A DNA stretch of 64,000 nt. It comes from JAKALD01 sp963817785. GTDB taxonomy: Bacteria > Pseudomonadota > Gammaproteobacteria > Burkholderiales > SG8-39. The first letter of the stretch is position 1, and each line of letters begins with the position of its first letter. The stretch lies in contig CAWFPL010000008.1 in NCBI GenBank assembly GCA_963817785.1, positions 744,001-808,000 of the forward strand, given 5' to 3'. The position numbers and the translations under genes were made by a program. Positions 7,918-18,179 of the stretch are shown in pieces. Below the pieces are notes generated by a model. The model ran no database searches. It was not told where the DNA came from and was given only the letters and a program-made list of their open reading frames with translations.

Positions 7918-8960
7918 AATCGCCGTGGATCCGGGCATGGACCGACCGGCTGTTCGTTCCGGTAGTTGGCATGGCCGTGTTCCTGCTGCTGGCGGCGGCG
8001 TTCTTCCACTTCAACGGCTACCCGCCGGTGAACATCTTCGGGCGGATCGTCCAGGGAGCCTTCGGCGGCGCGCTGTCGACCAACACCACGCTGACCAAGA
8101 CCATCCCGATCCTGTTCTGCGCCCTCGCCACCGCGCTGCCGGCGCGCATGGGGCTGGTCTCGGTCGGCGCCGAAGGCCAGCTGTATTTCGGCGCGCTGAC
8201 CGGCACCGCGGCGGTGCTGGCGATGACCGCGGCGCCCGTCTGGCAGCTCCTGCCCGCGGCGCTCGCGCTCACCGTCGCGGGCGGTGCGCTGTGGGGCGCG
8301 ATTCCGGGCTTGCTGCGCGCGGTGCTGGGCGTCAACGAAACCATCGTCACCATCCTGATGAACTACGTCGGCATCCAGCTGGTCGAGTACGCGGTCTACG
8401 GGCCGTGGAAGGACGCGGGCAACCTGGGATGGCCTGCGACCATCGCTTTCCCCGACGCGGCGAAGTTTCCCCCGCTCACGCTGGGGGTGCTGTCGAGCAA
8501 CTGGGCATTGGTGATGGCGGTGCTGCTCGCGCTGGTCCTGCACGTATTCATGGAAAGGAGTCGCCTGGGTACCGGCCTGGGACTGCTGCGCAGCAATCCG
8601 CGGGTGGCCCGCATGGCGGGCCTGTCCTATGCCCGCCACGCCGTGGTCGTGATGGCCCTGGCAGGCAGCCTCGCCGGATTGGCAGGCTGGGTGCAGACGG
8701 CCAACGTGCAAGGCCATCTGCAACCGGACATTTCCTCCGGGTACGGCTACGTCGGCTTCCTGGTGGCCTGGCTGGCCGGACAGAACTTCCTGCGCATCAT
8801 CCCGCTGTCGCTGATCATGGGCGGGCTGCTCTCGGCGGGCGACGCCCTGCAGCTGTTCGCCCAGATGCCTTACGCGAATACCGTGGTGATGCAGGCGCTG
8901 GTGTTCATCAGCGTGCTGGGCGTCGGCGCCTGGCGCGCGAAGCGCAGGGCCGCGTCGTGA
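7914..8960 (+). CDS. BMP-type ABC transporter permease 1
   Basis: 348 residues, strongly hydrophobic, with the BPD_transp_2 pattern: ARMGLVSVGAEGQLYFGALTG in the first half and GVNETIVTILMNYVGIQLVEY in the middle, both characteristic of the longer permease of nucleoside-type importers. Start and stop overlap the neighbouring genes (ATGA upstream, GTGA downstream), so the four transporter genes form one operon. It should form the membrane channel together with the second permease. Confidence 0.9.
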   Translation: MKSPWIRAWTDRLFVPVVGMAVFLLLAAAFFHFNGYPPVNIFGRIVQGAFGGALSTNTTLTKTIPILFCALATALPARMGLVSVGAEGQLYFGALTGTAAVLAMTAAPVWQLLPAALALTVAGGALWGAIPGLLRAVLGVNETIVTILMNYVGIQLVEYAVYGPWKDAGNLGWPATIAFPDAAKFPPLTLGVLSSNWALVMAVLLALVLHVFMERSRLGTGLGLLRSNPRVARMAGLSYARHAVVVMALAGSLAGLAGWVQTANVQGHLQPDISSGYGYVGFLVAWLAGQNFLRIIPLSLIMGGLLSAGDALQLFAQMPYANTVVMQALVFISVLGVGAWRAKRRAAS

Positions 8961-9880
8961 GCGCGAACGCCCTCCTCGGGCTGCTCGCCACCGCGCTGCT
9001 GACCGCCACGCCGGTGCTGCTCGCCATGCTGGGCGAGACGCTCACCGAGCGCGCCGGCATCGTCAACCTCGGCGTGGAAGGACAGATGCTGGTGGGGGCA
9101 GCGGCCGGCTTCGCCGCCAACCACCTCAGCGGCAATCCGTGGCTCGGCCTCGCCGTCGGCGCCCTGGCCGGCGTGGCGCTGTCCTCGGTGCACGCTTTCC
9201 TGTGCCTGGGCCTGGAGGTCAACCAGATCGCCAGCGGGCTGGCCATCATGTTCCTGGGCAACGGCCTGTCGTCGTTCTACGGCACGCCGCTGGTGGGTCA
9301 GCAGATCGCCGGCTTTCATGGCCTGGAACACAGCTGGGTGGCCGCGGTTCCGCTCGCCGGCGGCTTCCTGGCGCAGCTCACGCCCACGGTGTACCTCGGA
9401 CTGGTCCTGGCCGTCGCCTGCGGCCTGTTTCTGTATCGCACCCAATGGGGACTGGTGTGGCGCTCCGCGGGCGAGTCCTCCGACGCCCTGCGCATGCTCG
9501 GCAAGCACCCGGCGGCCGTGCGCCTGCTCGCCATTCTCGTCGGCGGCGGATTCACCGGCCTGGCCGGCGCAGCCTTGTCGGTGGACTACACGCGCACCTG
9601 GGTCGAACAGATGACCGCCGGGCGCGGACTGCTGGCCGTCGGCCTGGTCATCGTCGCGCGCTGGAACCCCTGGCTGGCGCTGCCGGTGGCCCTGATCTAC
9701 GGCCTGTCGGACGCCTTGTCGCTGCGCCTGCAGTCCGTGGGCTCCGACATCTCGCCGTATCTGCTCGGCACCCTGCCCTACGTGGTGCCGCTGATCGTGC
9801 TGTTGCTGAGCTATCGGGCCAGCCAGCGCGGAACCTCCATGCCTCAAGAGCTCGCCGGGGTCTTCCGCGGCATGGCTTGA
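8957..9880 (+). CDS. BMP-type ABC transporter permease 2
   Basis: 307 residues with 8-10 hydrophobic segments. Motifs LTERAGIVNLGVEGQMLVGA and LEVNQIASGLAIMFLGNGLSS are typical of the shorter BPD_transp_2 permease. It starts at GTG 8957, overlapping the stop of permease 1 by 4 nt. With permease 1 it would form the heterodimeric channel; specificity comes from the binding protein downstream. Confidence 0.9.
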   Translation: MSANALLGLLATALLTATPVLLAMLGETLTERAGIVNLGVEGQMLVGAAAGFAANHLSGNPWLGLAVGALAGVALSSVHAFLCLGLEVNQIASGLAIMFLGNGLSSFYGTPLVGQQIAGFHGLEHSWVAAVPLAGGFLAQLTPTVYLGLVLAVACGLFLYRTQWGLVWRSAGESSDALRMLGKHPAAVRLLAILVGGGFTGLAGAALSVDYTRTWVEQMTAGRGLLAVGLVIVARWNPWLALPVALIYGLSDALSLRLQSVGSDISPYLLGTLPYVVPLIVLLLSYRASQRGTSMPQELAGVFRGMA

Positions 9881-9909
9881 ATCGCCTTCTCACTAACCTG
9901 GAGACCATC

Positions 9910-10980
9910 ATGAAGCACCGTGCATTGACCCTCATCGCGGCACTCGGCTTCGCCGCCTCCCTCGGCGCGCAGCCCGCGCTGGCCGACACCGCCGTAGGCT
10001 TCGTGTACGTCGGCGCCAAGACCGACGGCGGCTACAACGAAGCGCAGGAAGCCGGACGCCTGTACGTGCACACGACCCTCAAGGGGGTCAAGACCAACGA
10101 GCTGGAGAACATTCCCGAGAACGCCCAGGTCACGCAGGCCATGGAGCGCATGATCGGCGCCGGCGACAAGGTCATCTTCGCCACCAGCTACGGCTACCTG
10201 CCCTACGCGCTCGACCTGGCGAAGAAATATCCGCAGGTCACCTTCATGCACTGCGGCGGGGCCAAGCGCGCGTCCAACCTGGGGACCTACTTCGCCGACA
10301 TGTTCGAGGCGATGTACCTCTCGGGCATCACCGCGGGCAAGGCGGCCCCCAGCGGCAAGATCGGCTTCGTCGCGGCGCATCCGATCCCGCAGATCCTGCA
10401 GGACATCAACGCCATCGCGCTGGGCGCGCAATCGGTCAATCCCGCGGCCACGGTGACGGTGGTGTACACCGGCGCGTGGAACGATCCGGCCAAGGACGTG
10501 GCCGCCGTGAACACCCTGGTGGACCAGGGCGTGCAGGTGATCGGCATGCACGTGGATTCGCCGGTCCCAGTCATCGAGGCGGCCAAGAAGCGCGGCGTCA
10601 AGGTGATCGGCTACCACTTCGACGACATGCATTTCGATCCCAAGGGCTGGCTCACCGGCGGCTACTGGAACTGGGGGCCGATCATGGCCAGCGTGGTGAA
10701 GGAAGTGGAAGCCGGCACCTGGAAGTCGCAGGCCATCTACGGCAACCTCAAGACCGGAGCCTCCAAGCTCGCGCCCTTCGGCCCCTCGGTGGACGCCGCG
10801 ACTCGCACGCTCGTGCTGAGCAAGGAGAAGGCCATCGAGGACGGCAAGCTCAACGTCTGGGCCGGCCCGATCACCACCCAGGACGGCAAGCTGCTGGTGC
10901 CTGCGGGCAGCGTGCTGCCGCGCGACAAGGTGGACGCGATGGACTTTTTCGTCAAAGGGGTGATCGGCAGCCTGAAGTAG
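9910..10980 (+). CDS. BMP family (PnrA-like) substrate-binding protein
   Basis: 356 residues: Sec signal peptide (MKHRALTLIAALGFAASLG, cleavage probably after ALA at about residue 25), then the BMP/PnrA fold opening TAVGFVYVGAKTDGGYNEAQ. Members of this family bind purine or pyrimidine nucleosides/nucleobases or related compounds in the periplasm. There is no lipobox Cys, so it is a soluble periplasmic form. A ribosome site (CTGGAG) precedes ATG 9910. The neighbouring amidohydrolase suggests that the imported ligand carries a hydrolysable ureido or amide group; this is inference. Confidence 0.9.
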   Translation: MKHRALTLIAALGFAASLGAQPALADTAVGFVYVGAKTDGGYNEAQEAGRLYVHTTLKGVKTNELENIPENAQVTQAMERMIGAGDKVIFATSYGYLPYALDLAKKYPQVTFMHCGGAKRASNLGTYFADMFEAMYLSGITAGKAAPSGKIGFVAAHPIPQILQDINAIALGAQSVNPAATVTVVYTGAWNDPAKDVAAVNTLVDQGVQVIGMHVDSPVPVIEAAKKRGVKVIGYHFDDMHFDPKGWLTGGYWNWGPIMASVVKEVEAGTWKSQAIYGNLKTGASKLAPFGPSVDAATRTLVLSKEKAIEDGKLNVWAGPITTQDGKLLVPAGSVLPRDKVDAMDFFVKGVIGSLK

Positions 10981-11000
10981 GCGCTGTCGAGTCCGCTGGC

Positions 11001-11711
11001 ATGACGAACTCAGCGATCGCCGCGGCCGATCCGGTCCCCGGCCCGGTCGCGGCCGATCCGTACCCGTGGCCGTATGACGGCGACCTGCGTCCGGCGAACA
11101 CCGCCGTGGTGATCATCGACATGCAGATCGACTTCTGCGGCGTCGGCGGGTACGTGGACAAGATGGGCTACGACCTGTCGCTCACGCGCGCGCCGATCGA
11201 GCCCCTGCGCGCGGTGCTCGCCGCGGCGCGCGCCAGGGTCTATCACGTGATCCACACGCGCGAGGGGCATCGGCCGGACCTGTCGGACCTGCCCGAGAAC
11301 AAGCGCTGGCGCTCGCGCCGCATCGGCGCGGGCATCGGCGACCCGGGGCCCTGCGGCCGCATCCTGGTGCGCGGCGAGCCGGGCTGGGAGCTCATCCCCG
11401 AGCTCGCCCCCGCGCCGGGCGAGATCGTCATCGACAAGCCCGGCAAGGGCTCGTTCTGCGCCACCGACCTCGAGCTGATCCTGCGCACGCGCGGCATCCG
11501 CAACCTGGTGCTCGGCGGCATCACCACCGACGTGTGCGTGCACACCACCATGCGCGAGGCGAACGACCGCGGCTTCGAGTGCGTGGTGCTCGCGGACTGC
11601 ACCGGCGCGACCGACTACGGCAACTACCTCGCCGCGCTCAAGATGATCAAGATGCAGGGCGGCGTGTTCGGCGCGGTGTCCGACTCGAAGAGCTTCATCG
11701 CCGCATGCTGA
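11001..11711 (+). CDS. Isochorismatase-fold cysteine hydrolase (RutB/biuret hydrolase-like)
   Basis: 236 residues. The catalytic triad is visible: Asp in VVIIDMQIDFC, Lys in IDKPGKGSF and Cys in GGITTDVCVHTTMRE, with the family's cis-peptide region just before the Cys. The long N-terminal extension with PYPWPYDG resembles ureidoacrylate amidohydrolase (RutB), biuret hydrolase and N-carbamoylsarcosine amidase relatives. It follows the BMP importer by 20 nt and is probably co-transcribed. Expected reaction: hydrolysis of a carbamoyl or amide bond releasing ammonia. Exact substrate unknown. Confidence 0.88.
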   Translation: MTNSAIAAADPVPGPVAADPYPWPYDGDLRPANTAVVIIDMQIDFCGVGGYVDKMGYDLSLTRAPIEPLRAVLAAARARVYHVIHTREGHRPDLSDLPENKRWRSRRIGAGIGDPGPCGRILVRGEPGWELIPELAPAPGEIVIDKPGKGSFCATDLELILRTRGIRNLVLGGITTDVCVHTTMREANDRGFECVVLADCTGATDYGNYLAALKMIKMQGGVFGAVSDSKSFIAAC

Positions 11712-11731
11712 TCGCCGCGCGCGGCGCCAGG

Positions 11732-13216
11732 CTAACCGAGGCCCAGCTCGCGCAGCGCGTATTCCCGCAGCCGCGTCTTCTGCACCTTGCCGCTCGCGGT
11801 CATGCCGAGCGCCTCGAAGTCCGGCACGATGCGCAGGTAGCGCGGCACGCGGAAATTCGCGCAGCGGTCCTTCGCCCAAGCGATGAGCGCCTCCTCGCTC
11901 GCGTTGGCGCCGGCGCGCAGGGTGACGTAGGCGCACGCCACTTCGCCCAGGCGCGCGTCGGGCACCCCCACCACCTGCGCGCTCGCGACCGCGGGATGCG
12001 CGAGCAGCACCTCCTCCACCTCGGCGGGCGCGACGTTCTCGCCGCCGACCCGGAACACGTCCTTCAGCCGCCCGAGCATGCGCAGGCGCCCGTCCGCGGT
12101 GAGCGTGCCGAGATCGCCCGTGCGCAGCCAGCCGTCCGGCGTGAACGCCTGCGCGGTCTGCTCCGGGTCGTTGTAGTAGCCGCGCATCACGTTCCAGCCG
12201 CGCACCTGGATCTCGCCCTCGGCCGAGATGCGCACCTGCACGCCTTCGAGCGGCCTGGGCAGCCCTTCGACGCGCAGCGCCTCGGGGTCGCGCCAGTCGC
12301 TCATCGCCACGTTCGGCGAGGCCTCCGACAGCCCGTAGGCGGCGCAGATCGTGCGCGCGCCGAGCACGTCGATGATCCGGCGCATGGTCTGCGGGCCGGC
12401 CGCCGCCCAGCCGCCGCGCAGCGCGAGCCTGCGCCGCGGGAAATCCGCGTGACCTATGAGCATCTGGAAGATGGTGTCGTTGCCCGAGGTGAGCGTGCAG
12501 CGCTCGCGCTCCATCATCGCCAGGGCGGCGCCGGCCTCGAAGGTCGGCAGCGTCACCAGGCACGCGCCCGAGGCGAGCGCCATCAGCGCCGAGAGCGTCG
12601 AGCCGCCGACGTGGAACAGCGGCCGGCAATTGAAATAGCGGTCTTCGGGCCCGATGCCGATGCGCTCCCCCGCGGCCCAGGCGTTCCTCAGCATGCTGTC
12701 GTGGCTGAGCAGCACGCCCTTGGGATAGGCGGTGGTGCCCGAGGTGAACTGGATGAGCAGCGGATCCTGCGGCGCCACGCCGGCACCGCCGAACGCGCCC
12801 TGCGGCACTCCGCTCGACACTTCCAGCGCCCGCGGCGGAAGGATCTCGCGCAGCATCGCGCCGTAATCGATGTTCAGGAAGCGCTCGACGTAGAACAGCA
12901 GCTCGACGTCGGCTTTCCTCAGGCAGAAATCGAGCTCGGCGGCCTTGAAGCGCGTGTTCACCGGGACCGTGACGCAGCCGGCCAGGGCCGCGCCGTAGAA
13001 CAGCGTGAGCCACTTCTCGTCGTTGCCCATCAGGATCGCGACGTGCGCGCCGGGCCGCAGGCCCATATCCTGCAGCGCACCGGCGACGCCGCGCGCGGCA
13101 TGCAGCAGTTGCGCGTAGGTCAGGCGCGCGCTCGGGGTCACCAGCGCCTCGGCGCCGCCGCGCTCGCGCGCCTGGCGCTCGAGCACCGCGCCCAGCGTCC
13201 GCGGCTCCCGGCTCAC
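11732..13216 (-). CDS. Acyl-CoA synthetase (AMP-dependent ligase)
   Basis: 494 residues, full length. P-loop-like motif LIQFTSGTTAYPKG, A5-type YGLSEASPN, A7 GWLRTGDLG, hinge GRLKDVFRVGGENV and the C-terminal catalytic lysine in MTASGKVQKTRLRE. The GTG at 13216 overlaps the stop of the enoyl-CoA hydratase gene by 4 nt and starts VSREPRTLGAVLERQ; an in-frame GTG seven codons upstream lies inside the hydratase gene. It is the last gene of a three-gene operon with a CaiB-type CoA-transferase, so activation of a carboxylic acid entering beta-oxidation is likely. Confidence 0.92.
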   Translation of the reverse strand: MSREPRTLGAVLERQARERGGAEALVTPSARLTYAQLLHAARGVAGALQDMGLRPGAHVAILMGNDEKWLTLFYGAALAGCVTVPVNTRFKAAELDFCLRKADVELLFYVERFLNIDYGAMLREILPPRALEVSSGVPQGAFGGAGVAPQDPLLIQFTSGTTAYPKGVLLSHDSMLRNAWAAGERIGIGPEDRYFNCRPLFHVGGSTLSALMALASGACLVTLPTFEAGAALAMMERERCTLTSGNDTIFQMLIGHADFPRRRLALRGGWAAAGPQTMRRIIDVLGARTICAAYGLSEASPNVAMSDWRDPEALRVEGLPRPLEGVQVRISAEGEIQVRGWNVMRGYYNDPEQTAQAFTPDGWLRTGDLGTLTADGRLRMLGRLKDVFRVGGENVAPAEVEEVLLAHPAVASAQVVGVPDARLGEVACAYVTLRAGANASEEALIAWAKDRCANFRVPRYLRIVPDFEALGMTASGKVQKTRLREYALRELGLG

Positions 13217-13941
13217 GCGCGTTTGCCCATCCACTCGCCCGAGGCGAGCTGCGCCTCGATCGCCTCGATCTCGCTCGCCAGCGCGCCCGCCGGGTCGAGC
13301 TCGACGCCGCGGTCGATGGCGCGCTTGGCGAGCCGCAGGGCCTGCACGGGCGCCGCGACGATCGTCCGGGCGAGCGCCTCGAGCTCGCCTTCGAGCTCGG
13401 CGGCCGGCACCACGCGCGCCACCAGTCCGTGGCGCAGCGCCTCGTCCGCGGACAGGCGGCGCCCGGTGAACATCAGGTCCTTGGCGAGGCGCTTGCCGAG
13501 CACGCGCGGCAGGCGCTGCGTCGCACCGACCGTGCCGCGCAACGCTTCGGGAGTTGCGAACCAGGCTGCGGGCGTGGCGACGATGAAATCGCACGCCGCC
13601 GCGATCTCGCAGCCCGAGCCGACCGCGGGGCCCTCGACCACGGCGATCGCGGGCATGGGAAGCGCCTCGAGCGCGCCATAGGCTTCGAACGCGCGCAGCC
13701 GGCGCGTGCGCACCTGCTGCTCGCTCATGCCCTCGCGCTCCTTGAGGTCGGCGCCGGCGCAGAACACGCTGCCCGAGGCGCGCACCAGCGCCAGCCGCAC
13801 GCCGGGGTCCGCAGCGGCGCGCCGGGCCGCCGCGATCAGAGCCTCGCACATCGCCAGATTGAGCGCGTTGCGCGCCTGCGGCCGCTCGAGCGTGATGGTG
13901 GCCACGCCGTCACGCAGCGCATAGCCCACCGCGTCGCTCAT
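13213..13941 (-). CDS. Enoyl-CoA hydratase/isomerase family protein
   Basis: 242 residues with crotonase-fold oxyanion-hole segments ASGSVFCAGADLKE and EGPAVGSGCEIAAACD. The second catalytic Glu position of true hydratases falls in TPEALRGTVGA. Start and stop overlap the neighbouring genes by 4 nt each (ATGA upstream, GTGA downstream), so the three genes are translationally coupled. Role: hydration or isomerisation of an enoyl-CoA in the pathway fed by the adjacent CoA-transferase and ligase. Confidence 0.9.
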   Translation of the reverse strand: MSDAVGYALRDGVATITLERPQARNALNLAMCEALIAAARRAAADPGVRLALVRASGSVFCAGADLKEREGMSEQQVRTRRLRAFEAYGALEALPMPAIAVVEGPAVGSGCEIAAACDFIVATPAAWFATPEALRGTVGATQRLPRVLGKRLAKDLMFTGRRLSADEALRHGLVARVVPAAELEGELEALARTIVAAPVQALRLAKRAIDRGVELDPAGALASEIEAIEAQLASGEWMGKRA

Positions 13942-15122
13942 ATCGCCTTCGCCTCGCGCAGCGCGGCGATGCGCTCGGCGCTGTAGCCGAGCCGCGTGCG
14001 CAGCACCTCGTCGGTATGCTCGCCGAGCGCCGGCGGACGGCCGATCTGCGGATCGTCGAAGCCGAGGAACTTGTACGGCAGCGCGAGCGCCTTGAACTCG
14101 CCCACCCCGGGGTAATCGAAGCCGCCCACCAGGCGGCGTGAGCGCACCTGCGGATCGGCGAGGACCTCGGCCACGTCGTTCACCGGGCCGACCGGCACTT
14201 CGGCCGCGTCGAGCCGGGCGATCAGTTCCGCGCGGGTCAGCCCCGCGATCGCCTCGCCGAGCGCGGCCATCACCTGCTCGCGCCGCGCCACCCGAGCGGC
14301 GTTGTCCGACAAGGACGGGTCGGATCCCATTGCCTGCAGGCCGAGCGCCGCGCACAGCGGGACCCAGTGCTGGTCGCTCGCGGTCACGTGCGCGTAGCGG
14401 CCGTCACGGCAGCGAAACGTCGCCGAAGGCACGCGGCCCGGGTGCTCGGTGCCCAGGCGCGGCGGGACCTCGCCCAGGGCGAAGTAGCGCCCGGCCGCGA
14501 GCGTGAGCAGCGACACCTGGCCGTCGAGCATCGCGAAGTCGACGTAGGCGCCGTGCTGCGTCTTCTCGCGACCGGCGAGCGCAGCGAGAATCGCGATCGC
14601 CACCCACAGGCCGGAAGTGAGATCGGCCACCGGCAGCCCCGGCTTCACCGGCCCCCCGCCCTTCTCGCCGGTGAGGCTCATGATGCCGCCCATCGCCTGG
14701 AACACGGTGTCGTAGCCCTTCTTGTGCGCGTAGGGCCCGCTCTGGCCGAAGCCGGTGCAGGAGACGTACACCAGGCGCGGATTGAGGCTGGACAGCGCGG
14801 CGTAGTCCAGGCCGCGGCGCGCCAGCGTGCCGACCGGGAAGTTCTCGACCAGCACGTCCGCGCCCTGCGCCAGCTCGCGCACGATGGCGCGCCCCGCGTC
14901 CGAGCGCAGGTTGACGGTGATCGACTGCTTGGCGCGGTTGCAGGCGAAGTAGTAGGCGCTGTCCTGCGCCAGCCGCGGCTCGAAGCCGCGCGTCTCGTCG
15001 CCCGCGCCCGGCTGCTCCACCTTGATCACCGTCGCGCCCAGCTCGGCCAGGATCATGCTGGCGAACGGGCACGCCAGCACGCGCGACAGGTCGAGGATGG
15101 TGAGCTGTTCGAGCGGCCGCAT
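13938..15122 (-). CDS. CaiB/BaiF family (class III) CoA-transferase
   Basis: 394 residues starting MRPLEQLTILDLSRVLACPF, the standard family opening. Further family segments: GATVIKVEQPGAGDETRGF, the catalytic Asp region in LPVADLTSGLW, and GYDTVFQAMGGIMSLTG. These enzymes move CoA between carboxylic acids such as formate/oxalate, succinate/aromatic acids or mesaconate. First gene of the operon; the shared regulatory element (15125-15142) ends only 2 nt before its ATG, leaving no room for a Shine-Dalgarno sequence between it and the start. Confidence 0.93.
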   Translation of the reverse strand: MRPLEQLTILDLSRVLACPFASMILAELGATVIKVEQPGAGDETRGFEPRLAQDSAYYFACNRAKQSITVNLRSDAGRAIVRELAQGADVLVENFPVGTLARRGLDYAALSSLNPRLVYVSCTGFGQSGPYAHKKGYDTVFQAMGGIMSLTGEKGGGPVKPGLPVADLTSGLWVAIAILAALAGREKTQHGAYVDFAMLDGQVSLLTLAAGRYFALGEVPPRLGTEHPGRVPSATFRCRDGRYAHVTASDQHWVPLCAALGLQAMGSDPSLSDNAARVARREQVMAALGEAIAGLTRAELIARLDAAEVPVGPVNDVAEVLADPQVRSRRLVGGFDYPGVGEFKALALPYKFLGFDDPQIGRPPALGEHTDEVLRTRLGYSAERIAALREAKAI

Positions 15123-15124
15123 GG

Positions 15125-15163
15125 ATAGTTGCGAGTGTCAACTACCCGCCCGCCCCTGTCAAC
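15125..15163 (-). promoter_or_regulatory. Shared operator/promoter element upstream of the CoA-transferase operon
   Basis: On the minus strand GTTGACACTCGCAACTAT (15125-15142) ends 2 nt before the ATG, and a second GTTGACA lies 21 nt further upstream (15157-15163). The same pair, GTTGACA followed after 22 nt by GTTGACACTATCAACTAT, occurs upstream of the HMG-CoA-lyase-like gene at 27885-27924 (16 of 18 positions identical in the main element). The element has inverted GTTG/CAAC arms, typical of a dimeric repressor site. TTGACA of the upstream copy could be a -35 box with GACACT as a weak -10, which would make the transcript nearly leaderless. Confidence 0.6.
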
Positions 15164-15170
15164 GCGCGCC

Positions 15171-16064
15171 TCAGCGCAGCGCGAGCAGGGCGATGCCGGC
15201 GAGCACCATGCCCGCGCCCAGCGCGCTGTAGCGCGTCAGGCCCTCGCGGTTCCCGAACGCGAACAGGCTGAGCGGGAAAATCACCAGCGGCGTGGTCATG
15301 CTGACCAGCGCCGCGAGCGCGATCGGCATGCGGCGCATCGCGGCGAGCAGGAACACCTGCCCGAGGATGGTGGCCACGCCGCTCGCCGCGTACAGCGCCA
15401 GCCCGGCGCGGTCGGCGCGGCGCAGCGCCGCCAGCTTGCGCGGCAGATTGCGCGTGGTCAGCAGCTGCGCGAGGAACGCGGTCGAGACCCCGAGCAGCGT
15501 ACCGAACACCGGCTCGTTCCAGCCGCGCATCGCCATGCCGCGAATTGCGTTGCCGACCCCGAAGCCGGAGACCGTGAGCACGCCGTACAGCGCGCCGCGG
15601 CGCAGCGACTCGCCCTGCGGGGGCCGGGCCGCTCCGCCGCGGGCGCCGATCTGCGTGGTCCACAGGCCGCCGATCACCAGCGCCATCAGGCCGAGCTGGT
15701 AGCCGCCGAGATGCTCGCCGACCAGGACCCAGGCCGCGATCAGGGTGAACACCGGCGAGGAGGAATGGAACACGCTCGAGCGCGCCGGGCCGAGCACCCG
15801 GATGGTGTCGTACAGCAGCCGCCGGCCGAGGTAGGTGCCGACGATCCCGGCGAGCGCGAACCAGCCGGCCTGCTCCCAGTGGATGGCGAACGGCGCGCGG
15901 CGCAGCAGCAGGTCGATGCCGAACAGCGCGCCGCCGAGCAGGAAGTTGACCGCGAGCACCACCAGGAAGCCGAGCTCGACCGGCATGCGGGTCACGGCGT
16001 AGCGCGAGACCACGATGTTCGCCGCGAAGCACAGCATCGAGGCGAGCGCGAGGGCGATTCCCAT
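15171..16064 (-). CDS. EamA/DMT family transporter
   Basis: 297 residues with about ten hydrophobic segments in two EamA-like repeats (MGIALALASMLCFAANIVVS at the start, GALYGVLTVSGFGVGNAIRG opening the second half). Such proteins export or exchange metabolites. The ATG at 16064 begins directly with helix 1. It stands 48 nt upstream of the CoA-transferase start on the same strand and may be a separate unit, since the shared operator lies in that gap. Substrate unknown. Confidence 0.85.
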   Translation of the reverse strand: MGIALALASMLCFAANIVVSRYAVTRMPVELGFLVVLAVNFLLGGALFGIDLLLRRAPFAIHWEQAGWFALAGIVGTYLGRRLLYDTIRVLGPARSSVFHSSSPVFTLIAAWVLVGEHLGGYQLGLMALVIGGLWTTQIGARGGAARPPQGESLRRGALYGVLTVSGFGVGNAIRGMAMRGWNEPVFGTLLGVSTAFLAQLLTTRNLPRKLAALRRADRAGLALYAASGVATILGQVFLLAAMRRMPIALAALVSMTTPLVIFPLSLFAFGNREGLTRYSALGAGMVLAGIALLALR

Positions 16065-16159
16065 GCGGCGAGAGAGACGGTCGGCGTGGCCGCGGTGAAG
16101 GGCGCGGCGGGCTACGGGGACGCCCGGCTGCAAGCCGCCGGGCGCGGCTGGCGGAGCGC

Positions 16160-17260
<1,101 letters not shown>

Positions 17261-17268
17261 CGGCGACT

Positions 17269-18177
17269 CTATCCTTTCGTTGCGCCGGCGGTGAGGCCGG
17301 CAATGTAGTAGTCCATGAGGAAGGCGTAGATGATCAGCGGCGGGGCGGCGCCGAGCAGGCAGGCGGCCATGATCTGCCCCCAGTTGTACACGTCGCCCTT
17401 GATCAGCGTGGTGACGATGCCCACCGGCAGCACCAGCTGGTCGGCCGAAACCGTGAACGCCATCGGGTAGAGAAACTCGGACCATGACACCGTGAACGCG
17501 AAGATGGTCGCGGCGATGATGCCGGGCAGCGCCACCGGCAGGAAGATCTTCAACAGCATCTGGATGTAGCCCGCGCCGTCGATCAGCGCCGCCTCGTCCA
17601 GCTCCTTGGGGATCGACTGGAAGTAGCCGATCATGATCCAGGTGCAGAACGGCACGGTGAGCGTGGGGTAGATGATGATCAGCGCCCACCACTTGTTGAG
17701 CAGGGTGATGCCGGTGTGCTCGTGCACCCAGGCCATGATCTTGAACAGCGGGATGAACAGCAGCGAGTCCGGGATCAGGTAGGTGAGGAACACCCCGGTC
17801 GCGAGCGTCACCGACCCCCAGAAGCGCATGCGCCCGAGCGAGAACGCCGCGGGCACCGCGATCAGCATCGTGATCACGACCACCGAGAGCGCGATCACCG
17901 CCGAGTTGCGGAAGAAGGTCAGGTAGGTGCGGGAGGTGAGCAGCGCCTTGAAGTTCTCCAGCGTCGGGTGGTACACCCACCAGGGATTGGTGACCGCCGC
18001 GATCTCGCTGGTCGTCTTCAGCCCCATGATCAGCATGTAGATCGGCGGCATGAGGAAGAACACCGCGAACGTGCCGAGAAAGACGTACGACCAGATCAGC
18101 GCCCAGCGGCGGCTGCGCTTCAGGCTGCGGTGGCGCGCGGGGGCATCGGCCTTGATTGCGGCTGCGGTCGCGCTCAT
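17269..18177 (-). CDS. Sugar ABC transporter permease (MalG/UgpE type)
   Basis: 302 residues, six predicted membrane helices after a basic cytoplasmic N-terminus. The EAA loop that contacts the ATPase is visible as ELDEAALIDGAGYIQMLLKI. Start 2 nt downstream of the stop of the partner permease. It forms the channel heterodimer with the upstream permease. Confidence 0.93.
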   Translation of the reverse strand: MSATAAAIKADAPARHRSLKRSRRWALIWSYVFLGTFAVFFLMPPIYMLIMGLKTTSEIAAVTNPWWVYHPTLENFKALLTSRTYLTFFRNSAVIALSVVVITMLIAVPAAFSLGRMRFWGSVTLATGVFLTYLIPDSLLFIPLFKIMAWVHEHTGITLLNKWWALIIIYPTLTVPFCTWIMIGYFQSIPKELDEAALIDGAGYIQMLLKIFLPVALPGIIAATIFAFTVSWSEFLYPMAFTVSADQLVLPVGIVTTLIKGDVYNWGQIMAACLLGAAPPLIIYAFLMDYYIAGLTAGATKG

Positions 18178-18179
18178 GG

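Noticed and set aside
11714..11727. CGCCGCGCGCGGCG palindrome between converging amidohydrolase and ligase genes
   Set aside because: Too short and too close to plain GC alternation; no T-run. Not called a terminator.
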